A stretch of 64,000 nt of DNA from NCBI GenBank assembly GCA_024233545.1, contig JACKPL010000001.1, positions 1-64,000 of the forward strand, given 5' to 3'. Position 1 is the stretch's first letter, and each line of letters starts with the position of its first letter. Below the pieces are notes generated by a model. The model had not been told where the DNA came from. It ran no database searches and saw only the letters and a list, made by a program, of their open reading frames with translations. Of this stretch, positions 30,001 through 33,000 are shown one piece after another. The stretch is from a bacterium. Lineage in GTDB: Bacteria > Auribacterota > Auribacteria > Auribacterales > Auribacteraceae. A program made the position numbers and the translations under genes.

Positions 30001-33000
30001 GCATGCATCATCCCTCTATATGGAACAGATGCTTCGGACTGTCGGGTTTAATGTTCTGACGCGTATGGCAAACAGCAATAGAATTGTTTTGCCGGACGGG
30101 TTTTCTCATAATAATGTGCGCATTGCGAAAAGCGACGATGAAAAATTTCAGGAGCTGTCTTCATTTGATGCCTTCGATCAAAAACAGAAATTGGCATTTC
30201 GTGTGAACGTAGATTTGGCAGACGGGAAAAGCCATACGTTTATTATTCGTGCAATCGACCCTCGTCGTGACGAGGATAATATGCGTGATGTATTTTATGC
30301 GTTTGACCTTTTCAATATGGCAGATGGAATAAATTTTTATTCCAACATTCAACAGGAGGGGTATCGGTCGCTTATTGCATTTGAAGAAGTAGGCGATATT
30401 AAACTAAAAGATATGCAGTTCGCCTCTGTGGATACATCGGCCTTTGCCGCATTAGTTGGTGGGGCGTTGGCTAAATCATTTGTTTTCGGCACTACTGAGT
30501 GGTCTATGGATAATCTGAATATAAAAATTGAGAATGGTGTGCCTACGGCTGTCAGCACTACTGATTTTGTTCGAGGATTGCAATCGAAAGAGGTGATTCC
30601 GTTTCTTGTACGGCAGATTGAACAGCTTAATATGCATTTCATTGAAGCCGCAATGGTTGGCAAACCTCAACGTGACCGAAAAGAAATTGAGTTAAAAATA
30701 AAACGCCATGTTATCACTGCTGTGATAAAAGGATTCTGGAATGAGCTGAACCGTATTCAGTCATATTACAGCAGTATATCCGATAAACAGCGCATCATAA
30801 ACCATCCTATTTTATCTCAGAACGAAAATTGGCAGGCGTTCATTGCCCGATTGACGTCTACAGTAGCGGACCCACTGGTGGTTGTCAACGCATTGGTGAC
30901 GGAAATCAATGCGCAGTCATCTGATTTAAAACTGAATCCGGCGGATGTTGTGGGCGAGTTACGTCAGCCGGCAGAAGCATCTGTTCAGCCGCCTGCGGAA
31001 GCTGTTCGCAAACAAAGCACTGCAACGTCGTTTTATTATGAAGATGTGCGTTCGTATATTCTGCTTTATTCCGATTTGCCGATACATCAGTTGCTGGCAC
31101 AATTGAATGATACTAACGTTTCGTTTGATGAATTTGCAGGTCAATTATATGAAAGTTTAAAGGAACAGTATGGTATCGGCGATCCGGCATCGGTAGAAAA
31201 ATCACTGGTGTTGAACATTCAGGGCGATATTACAAAATATATTCGAGCAGAGCTTGCGAAACGCGGAGTCAAACAAAGTTTGCCTGCCGTACAGGATATT
31301 ACTCATCAGATTATTGAGAATGCGGTCTCATCTGCCGGCGGTATAACACAACTAATTGAACAACGTTCGCCGCGAGGGTTGAAGGAAAAATTGACGCAGG
31401 CGGCCAGAGAGTCGATTGAAGAAAAAATTGTTCAACTCAAAAAAACCGACCCGCAAACAAGCGCATTGCTTGAACGTGTTTATGGAAAAATAAAAGATGC
31501 GCCGATTGTTGTGCTTCCGTCTCGGGACGGTTCATATGGTATCAGCACAAATTTAGAAGGATATCAGTTTGCTTCACTTGAACAACGGGGAGGCGCAACG
31601 GTAATCTTTATGGGTGAAGGTGTGTATGACGCGCTTTTAACCGGTGGGTTTGAAGAGGCGCTTATTCATCTTGCCGCGCGTGATTATTTCCGCAATGCTC
31701 CGGAATCGGCTGGCTGGGATGCGGGAGAACTATTCACGCAGGCATCGCGATTGCGCAATGTATTTGGCGATACACTGCCGGGCATGTATCATGATTTGAT
31801 GCAGAAAGGCCTAAACAATCAAAAATATAAACCTCTTATCGACCATCTCATGGCAGTAAGCGGGCTCGCAGGGCGTTCGCTTTCGCCAGCGACGATCAAT
31901 GAAATCATCACGAATCTTGGAGAATCGTTTGAACTCGACGTTGAAATGGCAAAGGTCAATGTTCCTATTCGGGCAGATTTTAAAATGAGCGATGATTTTA
32001 TCCAAACCGCAGTGGGTGTAATACGCATTGCGATGGCGAAACCGGATATATATCTTTTCCCGAAGGATTTAATCATCGGCAAGCTGTCTCCGTCGAACTT
32101 CATGCTTAAAAAGACATTCAAACAGTTCAAAAAGGAAAACGAAAAGTATGAAGGGCGGCAGGCATTATTTGTTGCTGTATCGCTTGATGGAGAAAAAACC
32201 GGCGAGTTCAAACGCGAACTCGACACGAAAATTCTTCCGAGAGAGGGTGTTGCCAGTAGCCAACTATTTGATTTTATCGCAACGGTTGATTCAATGGATG
32301 GCCTTGTTGAGCTGATCGGAGCTGAGTACCCCGATCTAAGCCCGAGCGATATGCTCAACAGAATTCGAATTCTTGATGTTCCCAAAGGGAAGTTATCGTC
32401 ATATGCCGCAAACAACGGATACCGGTATCAGGAAATTGACCCTCAAGATTCAATGAAATCTATGCATAATACCAATAAATCTGTTTTTATGATTGATCTG
32501 CTCCGTGCATTCGGCAGTAAACAATTGCCCAAAGATATCCGAATTATCGATATCCGCGAATTTGTGGCGTTGGATAATGGGCATAAAGAAGCGTTAGGTG
32601 ATTTGATACCGGCATTTGTTGAATTCATTCGCCGCGCCGAACAGTTACCGGCTGAAAAAAGCACCTACAGCAACCTTACGGAAGTTTTCTATACGGCGGT
32701 ATATTCGGGGCTTGATGCGCCTACCCGTGAGAAATTTAAAGAGAGGAATACGGTCATAAAAGAGTTGACTGTAAAAAATCTCATTTCTGTTGAAGCTCGT
32801 ATGGATAACCTGCCTGCAGTATTTCTCAATTTCATCGCCCCGGGTATGGTTGCGGGAAGTGAGATAACATATCTCAAAGATAAGTTGCGGGAACAGATTA
32901 ACCTTTATAAAATCAATAAAACATTTGAGCGCGTGGCGGTAGGCGATCCGGCAAATAAAGATGTGAAATATACGACTATGGAACGGTTAATGCAACTTCA

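Larger units (their letters stand above)
22815..30600 (+). repeat. Internal block B (second copy of the module)
   Basis: Repeats block A in order: LAR linker (22817), HEIRD domain (HE at 23342), GT2 (23989-24930) with helices, LAR linker (25697), HELRD domain (HE at 26210), coiled coil, GDEDAE linker (29336), FHEAREA domain (HE at 29660), kinase-like 5 (30150-30600). The copies are diverged but keep motif order and near-identical spacing, which rules out chance resemblance. Confidence 0.75.

Noticed and set aside
31819..32415. Minus-strand open frame of 198 codons
   Set aside because: Lies wholly inside the giant gene in antisense; Ser/Arg-rich composition is typical of a shadow frame and no motif or ribosome site is seen.
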